Origin: Spirosoma foliorum
Lineage (GTDB): Bacteria > Bacteroidota > Bacteroidia > Cytophagales > Spirosomataceae
NCBI RefSeq assembly: GCF_014117325.1
Contig: NZ_CP059732.1
Location: 6,771,001-6,835,000, forward strand
Reading direction: 5' to 3'
DNA: 64,000 nt
This document shows, one piece after another, positions 56,934-63,965 of the stretch (position 1 is the first letter of the stretch; each line of letters opens with the position of its first letter). The translations under genes were made by a program, and so were the position numbers. Below the pieces are notes generated by a model that saw nothing but the letters and a program-made list of their open reading frames with translations, was not told where the DNA came from and searched no databases.

Positions 56934-58355
56934 TTATAAAATCCAGCGGAAGAAAATATAGAGTGTAAACGAAAGCAGCACCGAAACGGGCAGTGTAAGT
57001 ACCCAGGCGAGTGCAATATTTCTGACTGTATCAGCTTGAAGGTTTTTGATGCCTTTGCTGGCAACCATGCTTCCGGCAATACCTGACGACAGTACGTGTG
57101 TGGTACTAATTGGCAACTTCAACGCGGTACCAAGGCCAATCATCGTAGCGGCAACCAATTCGGCCGAGGCTCCCTGGGCATAGGTTAGGTGTTGTTTACC
57201 AATTTTCTCACCAACGGTCACTACAATCCGGCGCCAGCCAATCATGGTACCTAAGCCTAACGAAACGGCGATCATCAGAATAACCCAGAAAGGAGCATAA
57301 TCCGTAAAGCGACGTAAGCCGCTCTCTTCATTAAGGCTTTTGCTCAATACAGCCAGTTGACTTGTGCTAAGATTAGCTCCTTCATCAGCCGTAATGTTTT
57401 TCATATTGCTATTAATCAGCAATAAATCTTTCCGTACGTCCAGACGCTTTTCGTTCGGAATTTTATTGTCAACTAATGGGCCATTAACCAGTTTGCTCAA
57501 TTCCGTCAGTTCAGCACGGGTGCGAACAAGGCGTTCACGATTGGCAGGCGATAACTGATTTGAATCCAGCGCAGCAATCGTCTGCTCAATTCCAGTAATG
57601 TTCGTTTGCATCAGGCGCGGGTCGATGTCCGATTTAACCGCAAAATGATACGGTACAATCCCGATTAGAATGAGCATAATCAAACCGACACCTTTCTGTC
57701 CATCGTTGCTTCCGTGAAAGAAGCTTACTAAAGAACAGGTAAGAATCAGAATACCACGAATCCAGGCTGGTGGCTCGCTGTTTTTCTTAGGCTCTTTAAA
57801 AAGCGCCGTCTTGACATCTTCAGACGATAGTCGACGTAAGACAAACATCAAGACAATCGCTAAACTAAAGCCCAGTAATGGCGATAATAAGAGTGCTTCA
57901 CCTGTTTCGATAGCCTTATCCCAGTTCACAGCAGCTCCGGCTGTGTTTTCGGGCAGAGTTGAAAAAGCAAGGCCAACCCCCAAAATCGAGCCAATCAGCG
58001 TATGCGAACTTGAGCTAGGAATACCGAAATACCAGGTTCCCAAATTCCAGATGATGGCGCTTAGTAGCAAGGCCAACACCATGGCTACACTATGATAAAC
58101 ATTCTGGTCGACCAGCAATTCAACCGGGAGCAGATTCACAATTCCCATCGCAACCCCGATACCACCCAACAAAACTCCAGTGAAGTTGCAGATCCCAGAC
58201 CAGACAACGGCAACGGTTGGTTTTAACGAATTGGTGTAAATAACGGTGGCTACAGCGTTGGCTGTATCGTGGAAACCATTAACAAATTCAAAAGCACAAG
58301 CAGCGAATAAGCTGATGAAGAGGAGGATAAAAACATCCGTTTCTAATCCAAACAT
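56934..58355 (-). CDS. PiT family inorganic phosphate transporter
   Basis: A 473-residue inner-membrane symporter for phosphate. The two PD001131-type signatures characteristic of PiT are present: FVNGFHDTANAVATVIYTN near residue 25 and SFFHGSNDGQKGVGLIMLIL near residue 215, along with GLGTALKLPISTTHVLSSGI near residue 415. Ten or so helices are interrupted by a hydrophilic cytosolic loop of about 110 residues (about 245-360) with helical character (RERLVRTRAELTELSK). The start is the ATG at 58355; the open frame continues to a TTG at 58415. No PhoU-like gene (DUF47) is adjacent. Confidence 0.9.
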   Translation of the reverse strand: MFGLETDVFILLFISLFAACAFEFVNGFHDTANAVATVIYTNSLKPTVAVVWSGICNFTGVLLGGIGVAMGIVNLLPVELLVDQNVYHSVAMVLALLLSAIIWNLGTWYFGIPSSSSHTLIGSILGVGLAFSTLPENTAGAAVNWDKAIETGEALLLSPLLGFSLAIVLMFVLRRLSSEDVKTALFKEPKKNSEPPAWIRGILILTCSLVSFFHGSNDGQKGVGLIMLILIGIVPYHFAVKSDIDPRLMQTNITGIEQTIAALDSNQLSPANRERLVRTRAELTELSKLVNGPLVDNKIPNEKRLDVRKDLLLINSNMKNITADEGANLSTSQLAVLSKSLNEESGLRRFTDYAPFWVILMIAVSLGLGTMIGWRRIVVTVGEKIGKQHLTYAQGASAELVAATMIGLGTALKLPISTTHVLSSGIAGSMVASKGIKNLQADTVRNIALAWVLTLPVSVLLSFTLYIFFRWIL

Positions 58356-58412
58356 ACGAGGGATATCTTCTGTAGACAGGCTAACAGTGGGTCCGTAAGC
58401 CAATGATTGCCA

Positions 58413-58420
58413 CAAAAGTA
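58413..58420 (-). promoter_or_regulatory. Candidate -7 box of the phosphate transporter gene
   Basis: TACTTTTG on the leftward strand matches TAnnTTTG, 58 bp before the ATG. The -33 TTG is not at the expected spacing. Confidence 0.3.
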
Positions 58421-58455
58421 AGACAAACTGAGGATAGCTATATTACCAAATTGTT

Positions 58456-58537
58456 AAGTAGAGACGCGACCCTTCGCGTCTCAGATACGCCAGCTGGTCC
58501 ATCCGAATAAAAGACGCGAAGGGTCGCGTCTCTACTT
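58456..58537. repeat. Perfect 26-bp inverted repeat of GTAGAGACGCGA type
   Basis: Arms 58456-58481 and 58512-58537 are exact reverse complements around 30 bases. Each arm contains the near-palindrome GAGACGCGACCCTTCGCGTC, so each is a REP-like hairpin. The right arm covers the rlmN stop codon and last codons. Repeats with this GTAGAGACGCG core are known to me from cyanobacteria and other Bacteroidota, not checked here. Confidence 0.9.
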
Positions 58538-59578
58538 TTTACCTGCTAGCTGCCCACAAGCAGCGTCAATATCCTTACCCCGGCTCCGGCGAACGTTTAC
58601 CGTTACACCTTTATTTTCCAAATAGCCAGCGAACTTATCCAGCGTTTGGGGATCGGTGTTTTTGAAATTAGCTTCAGCAATGGGGTTATATTCAATGATA
58701 TTAATCTTGGCCGGAACACGCTTCGTAAACTTCCATAGCTCCTGCGCATCCTGCAAGGTATCGTTGAAATTATAGAAGAGAATGTATTCGAATGTGATGC
58801 GCGTTCCTGTTTTCTTATAAAAATAACTCAGTGCGTCGCCCAATGCTTCCAGCGTGTTGCTTTCGTTGATGGGCATAATCTGGTCACGCTTTATGTCGTT
58901 GGCAGCATGGAGCGACAAGGCCAGGTTGAATTTCACGGCATCATCACCGAGTTGCCGAATCATCTTGGCAATGCCTGCCGTCGAAACAGTAATCCGCTTC
59001 GGCGACATGCCTAACCCATCAGCCGACGTAATGCGGTCAACAGATTCAAGCACGTTTTTGTAATTCAACAACGGCTCGCCCATGCCCATGTAGACGATAT
59101 TCGAGAGCGGAACATCGTAATTTTCCTTCGCCTGCCGGTCAATGGCGACTACCTGATCGTAGATTTCAGCGGCATCCAGATTCCGTTTGCGATCCATGTA
59201 GCCCGTGGCACAAAACTTACACGTCAGCGAACACCCCACCTGGCTCGATACACAGGCCGTCATGCGATCCGTGTCATCCGAACGTAAAGCGGGAATTAGT
59301 ACCCCCTCAACCAGATTACCATCAAACAACTTAAACGACGACTTAATTGTGCCGTCGTTGCTACGTTGTTGTTGGTCAACGGTTAGCGGACGAATTTCAA
59401 AATTAGTATTCAGCAACTCCCTCGTCGACAACGAAAGGTTCGTCATCTGCTCGAACGAAAGTGCCGATTTTTTCCAGAGCCATTCATGAACCTGTTTGGC
59501 TCTAAATCCCTGTTCGCCGTTTTTTGCAAACCAGTCTTTTAACTGAACAGCGGTCAGTTTACGGATGTCTTGTTTCAT
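58532..59578 (-). CDS. rlmN: 23S rRNA (adenine-2503-C2) / tRNA methyltransferase RlmN
   Basis: A radical-SAM enzyme that puts a methyl group on C2 of A2503 in 23S rRNA and A37 of some tRNAs. It has 348 residues. The cluster motif CSLTCKFCATGYMDRKRNLD near residue 114 supplies CxxxCxxC. QVGCSLTC precedes it, and the methyl-carrying cysteine is in the C-terminal VNVRRSRGKDIDAACGQLAG near residue 337. NIVYMGMGEPLLNYKNVL near residue 160 is the GEP motif. The last two lysine codons and the stop lie in a repeat arm. An inverted repeat lies on each side of the gene. Confidence 0.96.
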   Translation of the reverse strand: MKQDIRKLTAVQLKDWFAKNGEQGFRAKQVHEWLWKKSALSFEQMTNLSLSTRELLNTNFEIRPLTVDQQQRSNDGTIKSSFKLFDGNLVEGVLIPALRSDDTDRMTACVSSQVGCSLTCKFCATGYMDRKRNLDAAEIYDQVVAIDRQAKENYDVPLSNIVYMGMGEPLLNYKNVLESVDRITSADGLGMSPKRITVSTAGIAKMIRQLGDDAVKFNLALSLHAANDIKRDQIMPINESNTLEALGDALSYFYKKTGTRITFEYILFYNFNDTLQDAQELWKFTKRVPAKINIIEYNPIAEANFKNTDPQTLDKFAGYLENKGVTVNVRRSRGKDIDAACGQLAGKK

Positions 59579-59584
59579 TGGTTG

Positions 59585-59667
59585 AATTATTGAATGAATG
59601 AGTGATTAAATGAGTGAATGCTACCGGATGGTATTCTTTCATTCAGTCACTCAATCATTCAATTATT
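59585..59667. repeat. Inverted repeat of GAATGAATGAGTGA words
   Basis: Arms 59585-59613 and 59639-59667 match at 25 of 29 positions. The right arm runs over the last codons and stop of the cvpA gene. It fills the gap before rlmN. Confidence 0.8.
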
Positions 59668-60189
59668 AATATCTGCCTGCCATTTTTTTCCTGCTTCCAG
59701 CCCTTTTGGTACCCAGACGGCGGCTTTATCCATCACTTTGGGAGCAATGGGCCGTATGTAAGGGTACAAAAACGCGGTTTCGGTTTGGCGAGGGGGCATT
59801 TTTACGCCCATATGGGTTAACAACCAAAGGATAACACTAATTCCAAAGACCCACGTAAAAAGACCGACGGCAGCACCAGCTACACTATCGAACGTACCTA
59901 ATAGTGAGTATTTTAGCGATCGGCGGATGGCAAATCCCATCTGGTTGATCATCAGAACGGTTGGGAAGAAGATTACGGAAAAGCCCAGCCACGGCAGAAT
60001 TTTCCGGGCAATCTCCCGGCTAATATACGGGCTGAGCAAGTCGATCCCGAACGCCAGAAACTTAAACCCGACAATCATAGCCACCACAAACGCGATTACC
60101 GCAACGATCTCCACCAGAAGACCTTTGCGGTATCCGTTAAAAGCTCCCCAGGCGAGGGGAATAAGCATGAGGATGTCGAGAGTGTTCAA
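59659..60189 (-). CDS. CvpA family membrane protein
   Basis: A 176-residue inner-membrane protein with four helices of the CvpA/colicin V production family, whose role is unsettled (envelope stress and virulence in some hosts). The N-terminus NTLDILMLIPLAWGAFNGYR is the canonical opening (N-x-LDI...G-x-x-G-x-R-K-G). GAAVGLFTWVFGISVILWLL lies near residue 105. The family-like start is the TTG at 60189, next to an inverted repeat; an ATG seven codons later would cut the conserved opening. The end (DINN-stop) is encoded inside the adjoining repeat arm. Confidence 0.88.
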   Translation of the reverse strand: MNTLDILMLIPLAWGAFNGYRKGLLVEIVAVIAFVVAMIVGFKFLAFGIDLLSPYISREIARKILPWLGFSVIFFPTVLMINQMGFAIRRSLKYSLLGTFDSVAGAAVGLFTWVFGISVILWLLTHMGVKMPPRQTETAFLYPYIRPIAPKVMDKAAVWVPKGLEAGKKWQADINN

Positions 60190-60192
60190 ATT

Positions 60193-60283
60193 GAATGATT
60201 GAATTGCTGAATGATTGAATGATTGAATAAACCCTTGACTGCACGGCCAACCGTAATTCAGTCACTCAACAATTCAATCACTC
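60193..60283. repeat. Inverted repeat of GAATGATTGAATTG words
   Basis: Arms 60193-60220 and 60256-60283 match at 24 of 28 positions, all four mismatches being transitions. It fills the gap between the yqeY stop (60290) and the cvpA TTG start (60189). Confidence 0.82.
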
Positions 60284-60289
60284 AATCAC

Positions 60290-60739
60290 TCATTGTAGTA
60301 ACTGCTTCGCCATGGCCGAAATTGCCTTACCGTCCGTTTGACCGGCAAGTTCTTTGGTGGCTACGCCCATTACTTTGCCTATGTCTGATGGAACCGATGC
60401 ACCAATACGGGTTATAATCACCTGTAGTTTCTCTTTCAGTTCGTCTTCCGACAGTTGCTTCGGCAGGTATTGCTCAATAACGGCAATTTCTGCTTCTTCA
60501 ACGGCCAGTAAATCGGCGCGGTTTTGTTGGCGATAGATGTCGGCAGAATCTTTCCGCTGTTTTACCGCTTTGGTCAGAATCTTGGTTTCATCTTCGGGTT
60601 TAAGATCGCCGGACTGGCCTTCTTTGGTTTCTTCAAGCAGAATCATCGACTTCACCGCCCGTAGCGCGCGAAGTTTGTCCTGATCTTTAGCCAGCATAGC
60701 CTGTTTTATATCGGCGTCAATTTGTTGTTTTAAAGCCAT
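60290..60739 (-). CDS. GatB/YqeY domain-containing protein
   Basis: A 149-residue helical protein of the YqeY family, related to the tRNA-binding tail of the GatB subunit of glutamyl-tRNA amidotransferase; its cellular role is not established. Opening MALKQQIDADIKQAMLAKDQ, then LRALRAVKSMILLEETKEG near residue 25, AEIAVIEQYLPKQLSEDELK near residue 78, and DIGKVMGVATKELAGQTDGK near residue 118 are all typical. The start is the ATG at 60739. A longer open frame upstream would translate the inverted repeat as FIIHHSSFIIHH and is rejected. Confidence 0.92.
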   Translation of the reverse strand: MALKQQIDADIKQAMLAKDQDKLRALRAVKSMILLEETKEGQSGDLKPEDETKILTKAVKQRKDSADIYRQQNRADLLAVEEAEIAVIEQYLPKQLSEDELKEKLQVIITRIGASVPSDIGKVMGVATKELAGQTDGKAISAMAKQLLQ

Positions 60740-60744
60740 CTTGC

Positions 60745-60865
60745 AATGATGAATTATAAATGATGAATGATGAATGATGAATGTTGGCAAAACGAACCAA
60801 CTATCATTGAGCAAAGTTAACAAAACCATATACGGTTTATAATTCATCATTTATAATTCATCATT
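60745..60865. repeat. 24-bp perfect inverted repeat between divergent yqeY and pdxJ
   Basis: Arms 60745-60768 and 60842-60865 are exact reverse complements. The left arm starts six bases before the yqeY ATG and the right arm ends eight bases before the pdxJ GTG. Each arm therefore sits in a 5' leader. The centre holds a leftward -7-like TAACTTTG (60812-60819). Confidence 0.88.
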
Positions 60866-60872
60866 CCTAACC

Positions 60873-61610
60873 GTGACTAGATTAAGCGTTAATATCAACA
60901 AAATTGCCACCATCCGAAATGCTCGGGGCGGCAATAACCCCGACCTCGTTAAAGTCGCGCTCGACTGTGAACGTTTCGGTGCGCAAGGCATCACGGTTCA
61001 CCCCCGCCCCGATGAACGGCATATTCGTTATCAGGATGTTCTGGACCTCCACGAAGTTGTTACAACCGAGTTCAATATTGAAGGCAACCCCGACGAACGA
61101 TTCATCGAGCTGGTAAAACGAGTAAAGCCTGCACAGGTGACCCTAGTGCCTGATGCACCCGACGCGATTACCTCCAACGCTGGTTGGGATACCATTCGCC
61201 ACGCCGACCATCTTAAATACCTCATCGACACCTTCAAGGCTGACGGCATTCGTGTTTCCATTTTTGTCGATGCGGATGAACGCATGGTGGAAGGGGCTAA
61301 AGCCGTTGGTACTGACCGGATTGAGTTATATACCGAACCCTATGCCACGCACTACGCCGAAAATCGGGAAGATGCAGTAGCTCCTTTTGTCCGAGCGGCT
61401 AAACGCGCCAACGAATTAGGCTTGGGTTTGAATGCAGGCCACGATTTGAGTCGGGAAAACCTGCTTTACTTCGATCAGCAAGTGCCTGGTTTGCAGGAAG
61501 TTTCCATTGGTCACGCGCTTATTTGCGACGCGCTCTATTTTGGGTTGGAGAATACAATTCAGATGTATTTACGCTGTCTGAACCGAGATTTATCTGATTT
61601 AACTGACTGA
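60873..61610 (+). CDS. pdxJ: Pyridoxine 5'-phosphate synthase
   Basis: Condenses 3-amino-2-oxopropyl phosphate with deoxyxylulose 5-phosphate to form the pyridine ring of vitamin B6. It has 245 residues and a TIM-barrel fold. Opening [20 protein letters not shown] with substrate-contact residues, [18 protein letters not shown] near residue 40 (HPRPDxRHI signature), [18 protein letters not shown] near residue 90, and [15 protein letters not shown] near residue 190. It starts with GTG at 60873, fixed by the family N-terminus. The last ten codons lie in the arm of the next inverted repeat, so the end of the protein (NRDLSDLTD) is shared with repeat sequence. Confidence 0.95.
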   Translation: MTRLSVNINKIATIRNARGGNNPDLVKVALDCERFGAQGITVHPRPDERHIRYQDVLDLHEVVTTEFNIEGNPDERFIELVKRVKPAQVTLVPDAPDAITSNAGWDTIRHADHLKYLIDTFKADGIRVSIFVDADERMVEGAKAVGTDRIELYTEPYATHYAENREDAVAPFVRAAKRANELGLGLNAGHDLSRENLLYFDQQVPGLQEVSIGHALICDALYFGLENTIQMYLRCLNRDLSDLTD

Positions 61611-61682
61611 CTTTGATTTCGGCTTTGCCGAACTGAACAATAAAATCATAGTCGGTCAGTAAAATCAAATAAATCCCGGTTC
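61580..61682. repeat. 32-bp inverted repeat whose left arm is the 3' end of pdxJ
   Basis: Arms 61580-61611 and 61651-61682 match at 28 of 32 positions. The left arm encodes the last residues and stop of PdxJ. The right arm is an inverted copy ending three bases before the mnmH ATG. A second small hairpin TTCGGC-TTT-GCCGAA (about 61618-61632) lies inside the loop. Confidence 0.85.
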
Positions 61683-61685
61683 CCG

Positions 61686-62738
61686 ATGGTCCACCAGTTG
61701 CCTGTTGATGCTTTTCTTGAAAAAGCACAAAGCCTACCTATTATCGACGTTCGGTCGCCGGGCGAGTATGATCATGCGCATATTCCAGGCGCAGTGAGTA
61801 TTCCGCTGTTCGACAATGACGAGCGGGCGCAGGTTGGCACGAAATACAAGAACGCGGGTAAAGATGCAGCCGTACTACTGGGACTTAATTTTGTTGGGCC
61901 CAAACTAGCCAACTTTGTTAAGCAGTCGAAAAAACTCAATCCGACGAACAAGGAAGTACTAGTACACTGCTGGCGGGGTGGCATGCGCAGTGGCTCGTTT
62001 GCCTGGTTGCTGGATACAGCCGGGCTAACGGCTTCGACACTCATTGGTGGCTATAAAGCCTATCGAAACGCAGTACTGTCTACGTTCGCTGAGCCCCGGA
62101 AACTGCTTATTCTTGGCGGCAAAACGGGAAGCGGCAAAACGGATATTTTGAAAGAGCTGGCCCGACAAGGCGAACAGATCATCGATCTTGAAGGGCTGGC
62201 TAATCATAAGGGTTCCTCCTATGGTGCTATTGGTCAGCAGGCCCAACCGGCCAATGAGCAATTCGAGAACCTTCTTTTTCATAAGCTACGAGCGTTGGAT
62301 GCCGACCGTCGAATCTGGCTTGAGGATGAAAGCCGCAACATTGGTTCCTGTTTCATTCCACTAGCCCTCTGGCACCAGATGCGAGTCGCTCCGGTTGCCT
62401 TCATTGACGTACCCAAAGAAAACCGTATACACCGATTGGTAGCAGAGTACGCAGGCATTGACCACAAACTACTGGTCGAAGCCACCGAACGAATCCGAAA
62501 GCGACTCGGCGGAAAAGCGATTAAAGATGCCCTCGCAGCACTAGACAATCAGGATTATGCAAACGTCGCCGATCTGACGCTGCATTATTACGACAAAGCG
62601 TATCTACACGGTCTTTCAGAGCGAGATGCGACGAGTGTCTATCCAATAGCTGTCCAGGAAGATAGCCCAGTCCAAACGGCCGGAAAGCTGATCGAATGGG
62701 CCAATACGACTGGTGCGGGTATTCACCCGTGCCCATAA
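61686..62738 (+). CDS. mnmH: tRNA 2-selenouridine synthase
   Basis: Replaces sulfur by selenium (through a geranylated intermediate) at the wobble uridine of tRNAs for Lys, Glu and Gln. It has 350 residues. The rhodanese domain has IIDVRSPGEYDHAHIPGAV near residue 19 and the catalytic cysteine in VLVHCWRGGMRSGSFAWL near residue 97. A P-loop domain has LILGGKTGSGKTDILKEL near residue 140, with LEDESRNIGSCFIP near residue 218. The enzyme needs selenophosphate; no selD is in the window. The last codons and stop lie inside the outer arm of a nested inverted repeat. Confidence 0.92.
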   Translation: MVHQLPVDAFLEKAQSLPIIDVRSPGEYDHAHIPGAVSIPLFDNDERAQVGTKYKNAGKDAAVLLGLNFVGPKLANFVKQSKKLNPTNKEVLVHCWRGGMRSGSFAWLLDTAGLTASTLIGGYKAYRNAVLSTFAEPRKLLILGGKTGSGKTDILKELARQGEQIIDLEGLANHKGSSYGAIGQQAQPANEQFENLLFHKLRALDADRRIWLEDESRNIGSCFIPLALWHQMRVAPVAFIDVPKENRIHRLVAEYAGIDHKLLVEATERIRKRLGGKAIKDALAALDNQDYANVADLTLHYYDKAYLHGLSERDATSVYPIAVQEDSPVQTAGKLIEWANTTGAGIHPCP

Positions 62739-63005
62739 TTTCGTCAGTATTCACTGACGCCTTTAACTAGATATTTTATGAACCTGTTTAGGATTTTGAA
62801 AAAGGATAAGAGTTGAGTGATTTTTGTCATCCCGACGCAGGACCGGGCCGCCGGAGCGGGGATCTTCTGTAGCCGGAAGTTTTTCTGCCTCATCCGAAGA
62901 TCCCCGCTCCGGCGGCCCGGTCCTGCGTCAGGATGACAAAAATGCTCTCGAACTGAAATCCTAAACAGGCTCTATGTGTCAGTAAATACTGACGAAATTA
63001 TGGGC
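62731..63005. repeat. Triple nested inverted repeat (275 bp)
   Basis: Outer arms 62731-62758 and 62978-63005 match at 27 of 28. Middle arms 62783-62797 and 62955-62969 match at 14 of 15. Inner arms 62821-62867 and 62896-62942 match at 46 of 47 and contain the GC-rich core GACCGGGCCGCCGGAGCGGG. The three pairs share one centre. The outer left arm starts in the last codons of mnmH. Another GAGTAAATACTC palindrome follows at 63008. The structure occupies the convergent junction with the gene at 63039. Confidence 0.92.
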
Positions 63006-63038
63006 ACGAGTAAATACTCGCGCCAGTTATGCCAGAAA

Positions 63039-63650
63039 TCACGACTTCTTCTTTTTGACGCTTGAATTCATTCGCCGAACGACTTCCCGTTTATTGAAGC
63101 CTACATGCCAGACGGCAAACGGTGTTTCCTGATTTCCGTAACAAGCTTTACAGATTAAATTACTGGCCGGTACAACTGAGTTATAAACAAATAGCGTGTC
63201 GTTGATTTTCTGGATGTTAGAGATTGGAGCCTGTTTCTGCTTTACACTGTACAAGTAAGCATCCAGAATATCGCGCTCCTTAATATCCAACTTCATATTC
63301 TGAATATCACCTTCGCCCAGAAGGCGAATGTCTACGTCATATCGTTCGGCAATCGCTTTGACCCGAGGTAGGTTTTTCAGCTGACAAAGTTTCGTTTTGT
63401 CGGCAGGCTTGGTCGCTTTTTGAAGCTGGGTCGTCAGATCTTTCTCTACAGCGGCACTAATCTTCCCACCTAAATCATCTACCGTTTCAATAATATCAGC
63501 ATTCGTGATCCGCTTGATTTTCGAATCAGCCATTTCCGCCTTCAGCTCGCTTGTATAATGCACCCGCTCAGGGTTGCAGGCAGAGAAGACAAGAGGCAGT
63601 AAAATCGTGCAGATAACCGTTTGCAATTTCATAGTTAAAGAATACTTCAT
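63039..63650 (-). CDS. Hypothetical lipoprotein
   Basis: A 203-residue lipoprotein of unknown function. Signal peptide and lipobox MKLQTVICTILLPLVFSAC give a lipidated cysteine near residue 25. The body is helical and charged (ELKAEMADSKIKRITNADII, VEKDLTTQLQKATKPADKTK). Toward the C-terminus there is a CKAC pair in NLICKACYGNQETPFAVWH near residue 165 that could bind metal or form a disulfide, and a lysine-rich end. I keep the ATG at 63650; another at 63632 would shorten the n-region. It lies three bases after the DUF2442 gene stop, so the two are co-transcribed. Confidence 0.6.
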   Translation of the reverse strand: MKYSLTMKLQTVICTILLPLVFSACNPERVHYTSELKAEMADSKIKRITNADIIETVDDLGGKISAAVEKDLTTQLQKATKPADKTKLCQLKNLPRVKAIAERYDVDIRLLGEGDIQNMKLDIKERDILDAYLYSVKQKQAPISNIQKINDTLFVYNSVVPASNLICKACYGNQETPFAVWHVGFNKREVVRRMNSSVKKKKS

Positions 63651-63653
63651 GAG

Positions 63654-63965
63654 TTACTCCCAGCGGAGTTGCTTACCAAACAGGATATTGCGAACTCCGA
63701 TAATTTCGTCAATACTGTCCCAAAATATAAAGTGGGCGTTAAACTCAAACGCCTGACGCTGTTCCTGAGTTGCCTCAGCAAGTTTTATAGACCAGGTGAT
63801 TGGAAAGCTAATCGAACGTCCATCCTCAAACGTGCAACTAACCATGGTATCCGTAACCACAACAGCCGATAAATCGGGCAGAAACTCCGGTTGAATCGAC
63901 AAAGCGGAATTGGTGCCTTTGGTCTTAGTCGATTTTTTTGTAGATGGGCTTAAGGCCGTTCTCAT
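63654..63965 (-). CDS. DUF2442 domain-containing protein
   Basis: A 103-residue small protein. After a basic Thr/Ser-rich N-terminal stretch of about 25 residues, the DUF2442 fold begins: SAVVVTDTMVSCTFEDGRSI (about 33-52), FPITWSIKLAEATQEQRQAF, and WDSIDEIIGVRNILFG near residue 82, matching the usual F-x-DGR, L-x-x-A-x-x-EQR and W-x-x-x-DE pattern. Members are often found next to toxin-antitoxin-type DUF4160 genes, but none is seen here before the window ends. It starts 35 bp from the right edge of the window and is followed by the lipoprotein gene. Confidence 0.75.
   Translation of the reverse strand: MRTALSPSTKKSTKTKGTNSALSIQPEFLPDLSAVVVTDTMVSCTFEDGRSISFPITWSIKLAEATQEQRQAFEFNAHFIFWDSIDEIIGVRNILFGKQLRWE

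Noticed and set aside
60740..60850. 37-residue extension of the YqeY protein
   Set aside because: It translates the inverted repeat (FIIHHSSFIIHH); the family start is the ATG at 60739.
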